A program made the position numbers and the translations under genes. Shown here one piece after another: positions 25,570 through 37,249 of a stretch of 64,000 nt of DNA. Below the pieces are notes generated by a model. It saw nothing but the letters and a program-made list of their open reading frames with translations, was not told where the DNA came from and ran no database searches. The stretch is from Triplophysa rosa (Eukaryota; Chordata; Actinopteri; Cypriniformes; Nemacheilidae), in contig NC_079890.1 in the NCBI RefSeq assembly GCF_024868665.1, positions 3,466,093 through 3,530,092 on the forward strand, in the 5' to 3' direction. The stretch's first letter is position 1. Each line of letters begins with the position of its first letter.

Positions 25570-26320
25570 AAGGGGTGCTGCAACGGTGTGTCATGCATTC
25601 TGACTTCTTTACAATGTTAAACGTGCCGTCTTCTCATGCTTAACATGGTCACCTTGTCAAAAAACGAGTTGGGCGTATTACGTAGTATTTCTGTGCTCGA
25701 TACACTCCCCCAGCGATCGTACAGGTTTCGGAAAGTTTTTTTCGAACATATAATACTGTTTCGTAACAATTTTTCTTAGTCCCTTATTGGACAATTCTCC
25801 CGGAAAAGCACGCGGCACGCCCACGCGGCAGCAAGGAGAGCAAGAGAAGGAGCATGCGCAGATGTCACCTTCACTTGTGCGCAAGAGAGAGAGAGAGAGA
25901 GAGCATACGTTTGCGAAGTTCAGGTGTTTGTTCACTGCATTTGGGTGATGAATGTTATATAAACGGTGGATACAACGCTGGATTTGGAGATGGTTTGAAA
26001 CTGACATATGGAGCCGTCCCAGCTCTAAAAGATGCCGGACATGAACCGCACGCGGTGAGTGAAACTGATGTCTGTGTTTTGTTGGCAAAACCCCTCCCCC
26101 CACACGCGCCATATGCTTTCGGAAATAATCGTACAGCTGTATCTATCTTTTATAAATGTGATCAAACTAAAGCAAATAGAGGAGGCACATCTTAGACTAG
26201 CATTTTCAATGTTCCCTATGAATGATGTCCCAGAACTGAAAATTGCCAACATTCTTCCAAATATCTTCCTTTGTGTTCAGTAGAATGAAGACATTTATAC
26301 AGGTTTGGATCTCATCTGTG
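25570..26320. repeat. Dispersed repeat with GA microsatellite
   Basis: The stretch from TTAAAGGGGTGCTGC (25569) has the starting word common to fish MITEs. A GA run at 25887-25906 lies inside. A partial family-A MITE interior (AACATTCTTCCAAATATCTTC and TTTATACAGGTTTGGA) spans about 26245-26310. Boundaries are not resolved. Confidence 0.4.
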
Positions 26321-27624
26321 ATTTTTCTTTCTTATGTAAAGTCTTCAGTGTTTTGTTCATGGAGCAAGAGATTATGCAAAGATCTGCCTAAACCAAATGG
26401 GTCACTTTTGAGATGTTGAATTTCAGTGAGGATCATCTGCCTTAGCTCTCTTGATAGACAGAGCACAAAGTCTCTATCTCATGTGATACCCATGTATGTC
26501 CCTGTTCTCTTTATCTGTAACAAATGTTACTCAATTTACATTCCTTTAAGATGTCAGCTGTCACAGATATTCGCTCCATCACCCCTTTCTTCTCATGGAG
26601 CACTAATCTAGCCTTTCACCCTCCTTCCTGCACTGTTAAAACACTGCAGTCGTTTCTTTGATCTAACGGTGCTATTTGCCTGACAATAGTCCTCTGTCCC
26701 GGGCCATCTCTTGTGTTTACGGCTCTTTGTGTGATCAACCCCCGCTTCTGTCTTCAGTTAAGTTCTGAGGATCGCTGTGTACACATTCATGACCTGAAGA
26801 GTTCCAATAAAATCTACAAACTAAGATGGAAAAGCCGCTATTTTTACTAATACAAACGTTTTAACTTACTAGCATTAGGTCTCTGTTTTGTTTTAATAAT
26901 GACAGAGTTTCCACACAATGGATCCATTATTACATTAATGGGCAACCCTGAGGCTTAGCAATCCAGACTTTTGTCAATATCTAAACAACAAAGTTTATTT
27001 TCTATGTTTGATACTGTAATGAATAGTACCTAAAACATCTCAAAAACAGACGCCAATTGTTTGTGTGCTTTTCCCTCCATTTTGTTTTTTAGTGATTTTA
27101 GTGGAAATCAGAGACTTTTTGAAATCAAATTACAAGTAGATATGAGACACATCAGACACGTGACTACCAATGACAAACATATTACAGCTAATATTCAGAA
27201 ACTGGCATTGGCTATTTTGTCCTACAGCCGTGCAAAACATGGAGATTTTTTTTGCTGAATTGGCAATAGGTATGTGTTTAGGTAAAATTATGAGGTAAGA
27301 TGATTTTGTTTCATTCTGTGAACTACTTACAATATTTTTCCCAAATTTCAAATAAAAATATTGTTTCTGTTTGCATTTATTTGCAGAAAATGAAAACTTG
27401 AGAAACAAGTGAAAATAACAAAAAAGATGCTGTATTTTTTCAGACTTCAAATACCGCAAAGAAAACAAGTTCATATTCACTTTTAAGCAAAACATATTTC
27501 ATATTTCTACATGTATTTAGGAAAAGTTCAAAAATAGGTTTTTATGTAGTAACCTTGATTTTTATGACAGTTTTCATGTGTCTGGTCATGAAAACTGTCA
27601 ACACTGGACTGGAATGACCACAAT
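26321..27624. other. Intergenic AT-rich DNA
   Basis: No gene or clear repeat. Open frames here are short, AT-rich and not conserved in composition. Confidence 0.4.
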
Positions 27625-27690
27625 ACATTTACATTTAGTCATTTAGCAGATGCTTTTATCCAAAGCGACTTACAGAGAGATAATACAATA
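27625..27690 (+). repeat. SINE-type tail fragment
   Basis: Holds the widespread fish motif TTTAGCAGATGCTTTTATCC followed by AAAGCGACTTACAG, shared with the SINE at 62285-62432. Only the non-tRNA part is present. Confidence 0.55.
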
Positions 27691-27699
27691 CATCTAGAA

Positions 27700-28185
27700 A
27701 TGATGATTAAATGAAAATTAGGAATGGTCTCTTAATGGCTAAAATGAATATCATCGTTTGTTTTATAAACTATTGTAATGCAATGTGTATACACGATTTA
27801 AGGTTAAAACCGCTGTATTTTCCACATACCGTGCATGTTTGTATCTCCTCTTTGCCCCGCCTCTCTGAAACACGCAGATTTGTTACAAAGCTCATGGTTC
27901 TGAAAAGCGAGGTGTGCTATGATTGGCCAGTTCACGCCCACCTTACTTGCGTACACATTTGGGCGCTCTTAGTCAAATCATACCACAAACTGACGTAGAT
28001 TTGTGGGGGTGTGGTTACACGAGGCGTTTCAGGCAGGTCTGGGTGAGCATTCGCTTTTAGATAGAATGCATCTTTTGTTCCCACACTTTCATTTGTGCAA
28101 TTTTACGTGTCTAATACATGCATGGGCAACTTATAACACACCAAAGACACAGAAAAACACGTATTCGAGCCATATGACCCCTTTA
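27700..28185. repeat. Dispersed repeat ending in CCCCTTTAA
   Basis: GC-richer segment with GATTGGCCAGTTCACGCCCA and a right end ATATGACCCCTTTAA, a pattern I recognise as a common fish repeat terminus. The left end is not defined. No coding capacity. Confidence 0.4.
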
Positions 28186-28339
28186 ATATTAAATATGTTT
28201 TATTGGTGGTATAACATTCGCCCTTGACGATCAAGACCCAGCATGATTATTGAAAACCTGATTACTATTTCTTACTAATATTGTCATACCGCCCCCCTGA
28301 CATAATGCTATCATGCATTAAAAAATCATTCATGAAAAA

Positions 28340-28560
28340 ATATATAAAATAAACTGTAGTAAAATTCCTGTACTATAGTGTTTTGAACCTTACTATAGTA
28401 AATATTCAAGTACACTACAGTATTACAGTTTATACATTTTCTGTAGTTAATATAAATGTAGTGTACTACAGTACTTATACTAGTCTATAGTATATGTATT
28501 TACTACAGTAAATACTATACTATTATAGTAAATAGTATACTACATTCCTTGTGGTGTAGT
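28340..28560. repeat. Palindromic AT-rich repeat, ACTATAGTA words
   Basis: ACTATAGT, TACTACAGTA and their complements recur many times across about 200 bp, giving several self-complementary segments. Probably a foldback MITE remnant. Confidence 0.5.
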
Positions 28561-29879
28561 GAACAACATAGAAAAAAATTAAAAATAAACATTTTGGTAC
28601 TTCTTAAACTGACAAAAACCATTAGAAGGACTTCCATCCTTATTAATGAAAAGCATTAGATAAATGTAACGTATTAAAAAAAGCATTTTATAAAATAATA
28701 TTACATTTTAATAAAAATTGCCCAAAGGTGTTTGTAAAGTTAAGTGTGTCAATACTGAATTTGAATGTTTTTTTGTGCTTTTGTTTCTTTTTTTTGTATA
28801 CGATGAGGCATATTTACACACACAGAATCACACTACACACACTATGTGCTTATTGATTTTCCCCTGTTTTCTTTTACATAAGCCCCGACTCGCAGCTCCA
28901 GGCAGACCGACTGATGTAAATATAGATCGAAAACTTGGCTGTATCCGAGCCAGAGAAAGCGCACCGTTGAGTCCTGACAAGCGTCTTCTCTGAGTTCTGC
29001 TTACTGCATTTATACAGCTGACATCCGTGAGTTCACAAACAATCTGTGCCAAGTCTGAAGCTGGAGGCATGAAATGTGACATCTGGTGAACGCCAGCAGT
29101 GAGTTTCGAGCACGGTGGAGGAGTTTGGAGAACTCGGGAGAACTTTATAGAAGTGGAAGGCCTTCAGTGGCGCAGGGCAGTGCAGCTGCAGGCGATGGAT
29201 GTTTGGAACAGATACTTTTTGATGCCTCCTGTGAATGCTTCACAAGAAGGTGTTTCTGTTTTCTGCTCGCTGAGACGTTGCTCTCGCTCTATTGACTCCA
29301 TATCTACACATAAATCACTCTAACAAATATCACACGATGATACTCCAAATAGCAAAGATGTTTGATTGAGTGTTGAATAATGTTTATTTATGAAATTAAA
29401 AATATAATATACACAATGTTTTTGTAAATAAAAGCGCTGTTAATAAATGTGATTAATATTAAATGCTTTTGTTTCTATTGCTCTTTCAGCATCCATGATG
29501 ACCAGAATGTTCTGGTAGACGCAGGGTTAAAAATAATAACATGATACAGTGATACGCGTACACCCATGTATTTCCCCCTGGCATGCGATTATAAGCATCT
29601 TCCTGAGAAATTTAGCCTTCCGTTTAAACGGAGATGTTGGTGCCAGCGATGGTTGCCAGTATTTAGGCTGGTAATGTTTTGCATTCCAGTTGTCAGGCTG
29701 TTGTTCGACCTCAGCTTGCAGGGCTGTAATGCATGAAAGCTAATGAGTTCACTGCCAGAGAGGTCTTGATCAATTATTAACAGCGCTTTGAGTGTCACTG
29801 TCATAACTCTACTCAGCTTTACGTCCGTTTCCCACAGAGCACATCTGCTGCCATTTGATAGAGCATAAGACTCACCTTT
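28561..29879. other. Intergenic, no gene recognised
   Basis: AT-rich start, then mixed-composition DNA at 28860-29300 and 29560-29820 that looks single-copy. Nothing codes for a recognisable protein. Confidence 0.4.
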
Positions 29880-31600
29880 CCTGTCATGCCCTCACCACTC
29901 CCTGTCCTGTCCTTCATATCCCATAATCTTCTCACTGTAATCGTTTTCTGTCCTGTTCTTCCTCTCACTGTAAACATTTCCTGTCCCATTCTTCCTCTCA
30001 CTGTAAAGGTTTCCTGCCCCGTTCGTCCTCTCACTGTAAACATTTCCTGCCCTGTTCATCCTCCTATTCCACGTTCTTCCTCTCACTGTAAAGGTTTCCT
30101 GCCCCGTTCGTCCTCTCACTGTAAACATTTCCTACCCTGTTCATCCTCCTATTCCACGTTCTTCCTCTCACTGTAAAGGTTTCCTGCCCCGTTCGTCCTC
30201 TCACTGTAAACATTTCCTGCCCTGTTCATCCTCCTATTCCACGTTCTTCCTCTCACTGTAAAGGTTTCCTGCCCCGTTCGTCCTCTCACTGTAAACATTT
30301 CCTACCCTGTTCATCCTCCTATTCCACGTTCTTCCTCTCACTGTAAAGGTTTCCTGCCCCGTTCGTCCTCTCACTGTAAACATTTCCTACCCTGTTCATC
30401 CTCCTATTCCACGTTCTTCCTCTCACTGACACTGTAAACATTTCCTGCTCCGTTCTTCCTCTCACTGTAAAGGTTTCCTGTCGCGTTCTTCCTCTAATTG
30501 TAAAGGTTTCCTGCCCCGTTCGTCCTCTCACTGTAAACAGTTCCTGCCCTGTTCATCGTCCTATTCCACATTCTTCCTCTCACTGATACTGTAAACATTT
30601 CCTGCTCCGTTCGTCCTCTCACTGTAAACATTTCCTGCTCTGTTCATCGTCCTATTCCACGTTCTTCCTCTCATTGACACTGTAAACATTTACCGCTCCG
30701 TTCTTCCTCTCACTGTAAAGGTTTCCTGCCGCGTTCTTCCTCTAACTGTAAACATTTCCTGCCCTGTTCATCCTCCTATTCCACTTCCTTCTCTCAGTGA
30801 CACTGTAAAGATTTCCTGCTCCGTTCTTCCTCTCACTGTAAACATTTCCTGCCCTGTTCCTACTCCTGTTCCACGTTCTTCCTCTCACTGTAAACATTTC
30901 CTGCCCCGCTCTTCCTCTCGCTGTGAACATTTTCTGCTGCCTTCTTCCTCTCACTGTAAACATTCCCCACCCTGTTCATCCTCCTATTCCACGTTCTTCC
31001 TCTCGCTGACACTGTAAACATTTCCTGCTCTGTTCTACCTCTCACTGTAAAGGTTTCCGGCCTCGTTATTCCTCTCACTGTAAACATTCCCCGCCCTGTT
31101 CATCCTCCTATGCCACGTTCTTCCTCTCACTGACACTGTAAACATGTCCTGCTCTGTTCTTCCTCTCACTGACACTGTAAACATTTCCTGCTCTGTTCTT
31201 CCTCTCACTGTAAAGGTTTCCGGCCTCGTTCTTCCTCTCACTGTAAACATTCCCTGCCCTGTTCATCCTCCTATTCCACGTTCTTCCTCTCACTGACACT
31301 GTAAACATTTCCTGCTCCGTTCTTCCTCTCACTGTAAACGTTTTCTGCCGCGTTCTTCCTCTCACTGTAAACGTTTCCTGCCCGGTTTTTCCTCTCACTG
31401 TAAACGTTTCCTGTCCCGTTCTTTCTCTCACTGTAAACGTTTCATGTACCGTTCTTTCTCTCACCGTAAACATTTTCTGTACATTCTTCCTCTGACTGTA
31501 AACTTTTCCTGCCCTGTTCTTCCTGTCCTCATCCCATATACTTTTCACTTTACTAATTTCCGGTCTTTTCCTGTTTCTTCCTGTCCTGTCCACCCTATTC
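29880..31600. repeat. Pyrimidine-rich minisatellite with 85-bp higher-order unit
   Basis: The basic unit of about 29-33 bp is TCTCACTGTAAACATTTCC followed by a TGCCC(T/C)GTTC-type tail. From 30005 to about 30429 the array repeats exactly every 85 bp: the word AAAGGTTTCCTGCCCC recurs at 30005, 30090, 30175, 30260 and 30345. The rest of the array is less regular. Long minus-strand frames (repeats of FTVRGRT) simply translate the repeat and are not genes. Confidence 0.93.
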
Positions 31601-32165
31601 CATATTACCCTGACTGTGATTATATTTTTCCTGTCCTGTTCTCATCCCATATTCCTTTTGATGTTCTTATTTTGTCCATGTCCTGTCCTGTAGGGTCATT
31701 TCTTCTCTATTTCATATCCTCCTTGTTGTGCTGATGTTCTTTCATATCATATACTGTTGTGTTCTGTCCTCATCCCATATTACTCTCACTGTTCGTGTTC
31801 ATTTCTGTTCTTGCATTGTCCTGTAGTGTCTGGTCCTCCCTATACCATATTCATTTACTGAACTCATCTCCTGTCAAATTCATATCGTGTCATGTTCTGT
31901 TGAGTAATTTCCTGTCCTATAGTTTAATGTCCTCCCTATTTCATATTTCTCTCACTGTATACAGTATGTATCCCGTTCTGTCCTGTCATTCCCATTCCAT
32001 ACTCTTCTCACTGTTCTTGTGTTATTTTCTGACCCGTCCCCTACAGACCTGTCATGCCCTCTCTATCCCATATTCTTCTCACTGTACTCATTTCCTTTCC
32101 TTTACACTCACTGAACTCCCTTCCTCATCCTCACCACTCCCCACTCCTCCAATTATCATATTCCA
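31601..32165. repeat. Decayed flank of the pyrimidine-rich minisatellite
   Basis: CCTGTCCTGTTC, CCCATATTC and TCTCACTGT words continue in poor register, and the + strand stays strongly pyrimidine-rich. This looks like older, mutated units at the array edge. Confidence 0.55.
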
Positions 32166-33189
32166 ACACGCTCTGAGTCCAATAAAACGATTGATACAGA
32201 TGATGTGTGGGTTGAGTGATATGCTTCTGGTGTGAAAGAGAGGAGGAGAGAGCTTGTGTAGTGTGCAATTAGAAGGGGCTTTTTCAGCATGTTTCTACCC
32301 TTTCATAGAATATGATATCACTCACAGAGAATTTCCTGCTGCCTGTATTTTTGGACACAATGTACCCAGGAGAACATGGCAGACTGTGAAAACTGTGAGG
32401 ATTCTGGCTTCTTCTAAAGTACAACATTTCAATCCGCCTGGCCACTGCACAACACAGATTCACACTGGCTTTGATAAGCAGACTGACTGGTGGAATACAT
32501 CGCTATGCATTCTGGGAGACGGTACACTGTCATGAAATCACAACATGGCCTCTGAGACTCGGCCTGAGACTATAACACACCAAAGCAAGATGCAGCAGTG
32601 ATTGCTGAACACGGGGAAATGATGCACAAAATCAAGTCAATTTATATTTCTTTTCATTAGATTTTCAAGGTGAGATTTCATTGCTTTCATTGAAGCACAC
32701 AACGTTCTTAAATCATAACAGGAAAAGATGGATCATCAGGTTTTGCACAAACTTGTGGACTCCGTGCCAGCTGAAGTGCATGCTGTTATAAAGCTATAGG
32801 GGACAAAACAATTCTGAAAGTCATGTTAATTTTTCTAGTAAACTTTACATTTTATTTGCTATGTCGATAAGATAGCAAGGCAACATTTTGGCATCAAATG
32901 GTCTAAGTAATGGTCGCAAAATTCACTGTGTAAGCAAAATTGATTGGAATGCAATAAAGTCTAGATTACTATCTTATTTTTATTGTTATAAAACCATTGT
33001 CTATCTTATAAGTAAAGCATCTAAGTGAATGTGATGTCACTAAGAGGCCTTGCATTTATAAATTTGGCAGATGTTTCATTCTCATAATTGGAGCTACAGT
33101 ACAGTTGCTGGTTTTATTAGAACAGTTTAAACCCTGTCTGCCTTTGGCTGTTCAGTTTTTGTCCTCAATACAGGATAATTTTCCTCTTT

Positions 33190-33190
<1 letters not shown>
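32166..33190. other. Intergenic, no gene recognised
   Basis: Mixed to AT-rich DNA. No repeats with visible termini and no coding signal. Confidence 0.4.

Positions 33191-33228
<38 letters not shown>
33191..33228. repeat. CT microsatellite
   Basis: About 19 perfect CT dinucleotides. Confidence 0.95.
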
Positions 33229-33231
<3 letters not shown>

Positions 33232-34382
33232 CTCTGATTATGTGAGTGCATTGAATATGGAAATATGGAGTCCACCCACTCATGTTTGTAGCTGTGGTCT
33301 GCTGCTCTCAGCTGGGATTTTTCAAACTGCAGCTGGACTTCACAAAAGTGCACACAGGTGCTACTGGAAACAAACAAAGCACAAACATTTGCTTTTTCTC
33401 CACCTGGCATTTATTCTCTCTCTCGCACACAGAAGCGCGCACACATTTGCCTCTACCGAATCATGTACTCAAAAAATCGAGCTGTTTCCTACATGACTAG
33501 AACAACACCATATATAAATAATTCATCCAAAGCGACTTACAGAGAGTTCAGGGAGCAATAAGCGATATGTCATACAGGAGCAATAATACAACAGGTGCTA
33601 ATACAAAGTTACTCGTTTCAACAAAAGCCAGAACAATACCTGTTGAGAGAAAGAGAGATTTATGATGTTTTTCTCAGGAGAAATATCCGAGACTCAGATG
33701 AGACCCAAGAAGAAGTTTCCATTTGCTTTCTGGCTTTTATCTGGTTGGCATCTAGAAGAAATAAATGAGATATTAAAGAGCTCTGATTTGTGATTTATAC
33801 ACCTTACCGTTAGTCATATTTTTTCCACAGGAAAAAGAAAAGCATTAAAGTTAGGGATTAAAATGTCCTGTAATGTTTTCCTATGAGGAAATTGAGCTGT
33901 ACCATTCTAAAGCTTATTTGGTGTATTTTCCAGGCATGCCCTTTTGCAACGATCCAAGTCCAATTTCATAAATACTGGTGTTTTAATAAACAGAATGATG
34001 TGATGAGCGGGAAACTGATCTAGGATCAGCAGCGCTCAGAGTCAGCGGGCGTGCAACATGCCCAGACATGATTAAGAGGGCAGGTGGTTACAAGCACTCA
34101 TATATTCATTTACACTGCAGAGACGTTTGGCCAAAACCGAATAACTTATAATGCTCGCAACGTGAATTATCCAAAACACACAGACGTATCACAGCTTATC
34201 ATCAGAACAGAGAATTCCACTTCAAATTTCTCAAATAGCCTACTCAAGCCACCAAAAGAAGCCCATTTCCAAAATACGTAATCACATGAACATGTTAAAG
34301 ATGTGTTGACAAAACTCTACACAGATGTACTTATAGAAACAAGTGAACTCAATGCGCTCTTCTGGAAAGCGTTGATGCTCAT
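33229..34382. other. Intergenic with a SINE-tail scrap
   Basis: At 33524-33544 CCAAAGCGACTTACAGAGAG repeats the SINE tail motif. The rest shows no gene or defined repeat. Confidence 0.4.
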
Positions 34383-34409
34383 GATAATGCCAGTGTTGTA
34401 GTCGAGACC

Positions 34410-34635
34410 AGCTCATTAGAGTCCGAGTCAAGTCCGAGTCCAGAGTAGGTCGAGTTCGAGTCAAGACCGAGTCCAGAGAGGGTCGAGTCCGAGTCAAGTC
34501 CGAGTCCAGAGTAGGTCGAGTTCGAGTCAAGTCCGAGTCCAGAGAGGGTCGAGTCCGAGTCCAGAGTAGGTCGAGTTCGAGTCAAGACCGAGTCCAGAGA
34601 GGGTCGAGTCCGAGTCAAGTCCGAGTCCTAGGACA
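34410..34635. repeat. GAGTC-rich subterminal tandem array
   Basis: Imperfect tandem copies built from AAGTCCGAGTCCAGAG and AGGTCGAGTTCGAGTC. Reading frames across it are repeat artefacts. Confidence 0.85.
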
Positions 34636-34866
34636 AGAGATCTGAGACGAGACCTATAGAAATCTTCAAGAATATGTTAAATGTTTGGTGGAAACAATAA
34701 AACTGGCACCGAGCTCATAGAGTGCTCAGTGCATTAAATATACCATGGCATGTACACTGTGTTTCATTTACTTAGACTGATATTAGTTTAAAAATATTAT
34801 TAGCTGAGGGTAAAAAAGGCCACATAGTAAGTGTTGTAGAGGTAATTTTATTACAATTATGACTTC

Positions 34867-35835
34867 CCCCTGACCAAAAGACGTCTTTTCTGCATCTTTC
34901 GATGTTGAAAAGACGTCCCTTTATTGGCCCATTATTACGTTTTCTGAACGTCTGATATTGACGTACAGGGGACCTTGGTACAATGTAAAAACTGGTTCAA
35001 ATCTAGAGTTTATCAGACTACTTTCAGTTTTCACATGGAAATAAATGAAATGAGACTCTGTGAAATGAGTTTTGTACCCACAATAATAACCATTATTGTG
35101 ATCAGTGTTTGCTTTAGTTGTGCTCTTGATCCTTGACTTTTGTTAAATTAATTCGAACAGATCACCCAGCATGCATTGCAGCATGAAGCTTTCTTTTGTT
35201 GATTGTCACCATTGTTGAGTTTCATATGCAGATTCTTGATGTCGTTGTGTGTTAAAGTGGTTTAACAGATTGTGAATATGTTAATTCCTAAAAAAATCAC
35301 AGTATATCAAACTACAGATCCACGGAGCTGACACATTAATAAACCAAACCCAATTATTAACAGTGATCTAAACAATTTCAAAATGCATGCATTACCATTC
35401 AGAAGTAGTCATCTCTTTGCCACAACTAATTTATTTTAACACACAGTTATGGCTGAAGGAAACCTAATTTAACATTAAAATAGAAGAGCCAAGAGCTCAA
35501 ATAAAGCTAAAAAAGATCACAATAATGGTGATTTTTGCAGGTACAAAAGTGATACTGATTCAATGCAATGAGCATTGACAAATCATCCATTTTTAACCTT
35601 GATTCAATGGTTGCTTGCTATCTTACTGCACTCAAATCATTCAGCTCAGTTTATCTCAAAGAGTCTCACTTAATTTATTTCCATGTGTAAACTCAAAATT
35701 TCAACCAGTTTTTACTTTGTACAGACTGGACATCAATATTAGACAATCAGGAGACGCCATGAAAAGCTATAGAAACAACTTTCATTTTTAGCCCATAAAG
35801 GTCGTCTTTTCAATGTATTTAATATTTTTGCAGGG
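34867..35835. mobile_element. Possible second-level element inside the outer hAT
   Basis: The left side CCCTGACC is followed within 50 bp by TTGAAAAGACGTCCCTTTAT; on the right a complementary AAAGGTCGTCTTTTCAA is followed by TTTTTGCAGGG. Similar sub-terminal inverted repeats and the CCCTG/CAGGG ends suggest an element inserted in the outer hAT. No target duplication could be confirmed. Confidence 0.4.
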
Positions 35836-36976
35836 CAGTGTTAATTTTGACAGCAAATTTTGATTTAGTTTTAGTCAGTCTTTTGACGAAAATGCAATTT
35901 AGTCTTAGTCACATTTTAGTCAACCCCATCATTTTAGTTTTAGTCTAGTTTTAGTCGACGAAATATGAAAAACATTATAGTCGAATAAATATACATTATA
36001 TTTAGTCTACTAAAATCTAAATGGTTTAAATAATTTACAATGGTGTAATTAAATGTTCCATACAAAGATTCAACTGTTTTGACATAATTTACTTCACCTT
36101 AGAATGAAATTAAACCAGGTCATTACCTTTATTTTTCAGAAAAGTTCAGTAACTAGATTTGCATTGTTGGAACACAGAATATTAGACCATGAACAACATT
36201 CCAGTTCATTCAATCCCATTTGACTCAATTGACTCGTTAAGTAGGGCGTGTTCATTCAGTTCATTCAACCAATGAAACGCTCTGACAGGGCTCACACTCA
36301 AAGGCTATTGGCTCATGGCATGTCTCTTTGAAGAAAGAGCTGCACTGTCTTTGCCTGATACAGCAATGAATGAGAAATAGCTTTCAAAAAGACATATATA
36401 AATTGCATTACATTTCTTTAGTAATGCAAACATGTTACATATTTGGATCGAATGTACCGTTTGACTCACTTCATCACTTCTATAATCAGTAGAGGACAGC
36501 GCTGGTTTTCTTTTGGCTGACTTTATGTTGCATTTCACGTTATGCAGCAGCTCGTGTTAGCGGATAAGTTAACATTGGCATATAAAAACCTTTGTGCTCC
36601 TTCGTAATGTGTTTCGGGGTGACTCACCTGCAGTCGCGCTTCAAGTTTGCGGCGTTTTACTGGCGATCGTGAAGAAAATAAGACGCTTTGTAAACCGCGT
36701 GGAGACACAGAATACACGTGTGTGCTTCCCCTTCACCCAGAGACTTCTCTCTGCCGTTTATATGAGATCAGCACATGCGCGCAAACTGATGTCCGCCAGG
36801 TGGGACAAGAATATTTTACTCTCGTTTTTATTAGTTGACGAAAATGTCAGTATATATTTTTATTACAGTTTTCGTTATAATGCATTCATTTTTATTTAGT
36901 TATCGTCTCGTTTTCGTCAGTGAAAACATGTCGTTAACGAATACTTTTCGTCATAGTTTTCGTTAAATTAACACTG
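35836..36976. mobile_element. Nested hAT-type nonautonomous transposon
   Basis: Terminal inverted repeats CAGTGTTAATTT and AAATTAACACTG, with sub-terminal TTTTAGTC and CGTTTTCGT-type words. Flanking 8-mers TTGCAGGG and CTGCTGGG agree at 6 of 8 positions, consistent with an aged target duplication. It lies wholly within 34391-37241, so it inserted later. No transposase coding region. Confidence 0.75.
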
Positions 36977-36988
36977 CTGCTGGGACTC

Positions 36989-37181
36989 GAGTGGACTCGG
37001 GCATAAGTCCAATTCCGAACATGTTCGAGTACGAGTCGAGACCGAGTCAAAATGCACACAAGTCCATGACAAGACCAAGACCATNGAGTGGACTCGGGCA
37101 TAAGTCCAATTCCGAACATGTTCGAGTACGAGTCGAGACCGAGTCAAAATGCACACAAGTCCATGACAAGACCAAGACCAT
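36989..37181. repeat. Exact 96-bp duplication around a single N
   Basis: Bases 36989-37084 and 37086-37181 are identical, with one undetermined base at 37085 between them. This is the pattern of two contig ends joined without merging their overlap. A true tandem duplication cannot be excluded. Confidence 0.85.
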
Positions 37182-37249
37182 TAAAATAGGGTCTCGAGAC
37201 CGAGTTCAAGACCGAGTCCGAGTCTCGAGACTTCAACACTGGATAATGC

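Larger units (their letters stand above)
34391..37241. mobile_element. hAT-type DNA transposon (outer), nonautonomous
   Basis: The left end CAGTGTTGTAGTCGAGAC and the right end GTCTCGAGACTTCAACACTG form terminal inverted repeats, and both sides are flanked by the same 8-bp direct repeat GATAATGC (34383-34390 and 37242-37249), the hAT hallmark. Subterminal regions (34410-34640 and 36985-37230) are packed with GAGTC/GACTC words, possible transposase sites. No transposase is encoded. Later insertions occupy most of its length, and about 97 bp may be an assembly duplication. Confidence 0.85.

Noticed and set aside
29819..31593. Several minus-strand frames of repeated FTVRGRT motifs
   Set aside because: They are translations of the minisatellite unit.
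31444..32235. Plus-strand frames of 96 and 158 codons
   Set aside because: Pyrimidine-rich satellite flank gives Ser/Leu/Phe-rich frames without stops. No domain.
34282..34618. Frames with repeated DSDLTRTRPTL motifs
   Set aside because: Translation of the GAGTC array in the hAT subterminal region.
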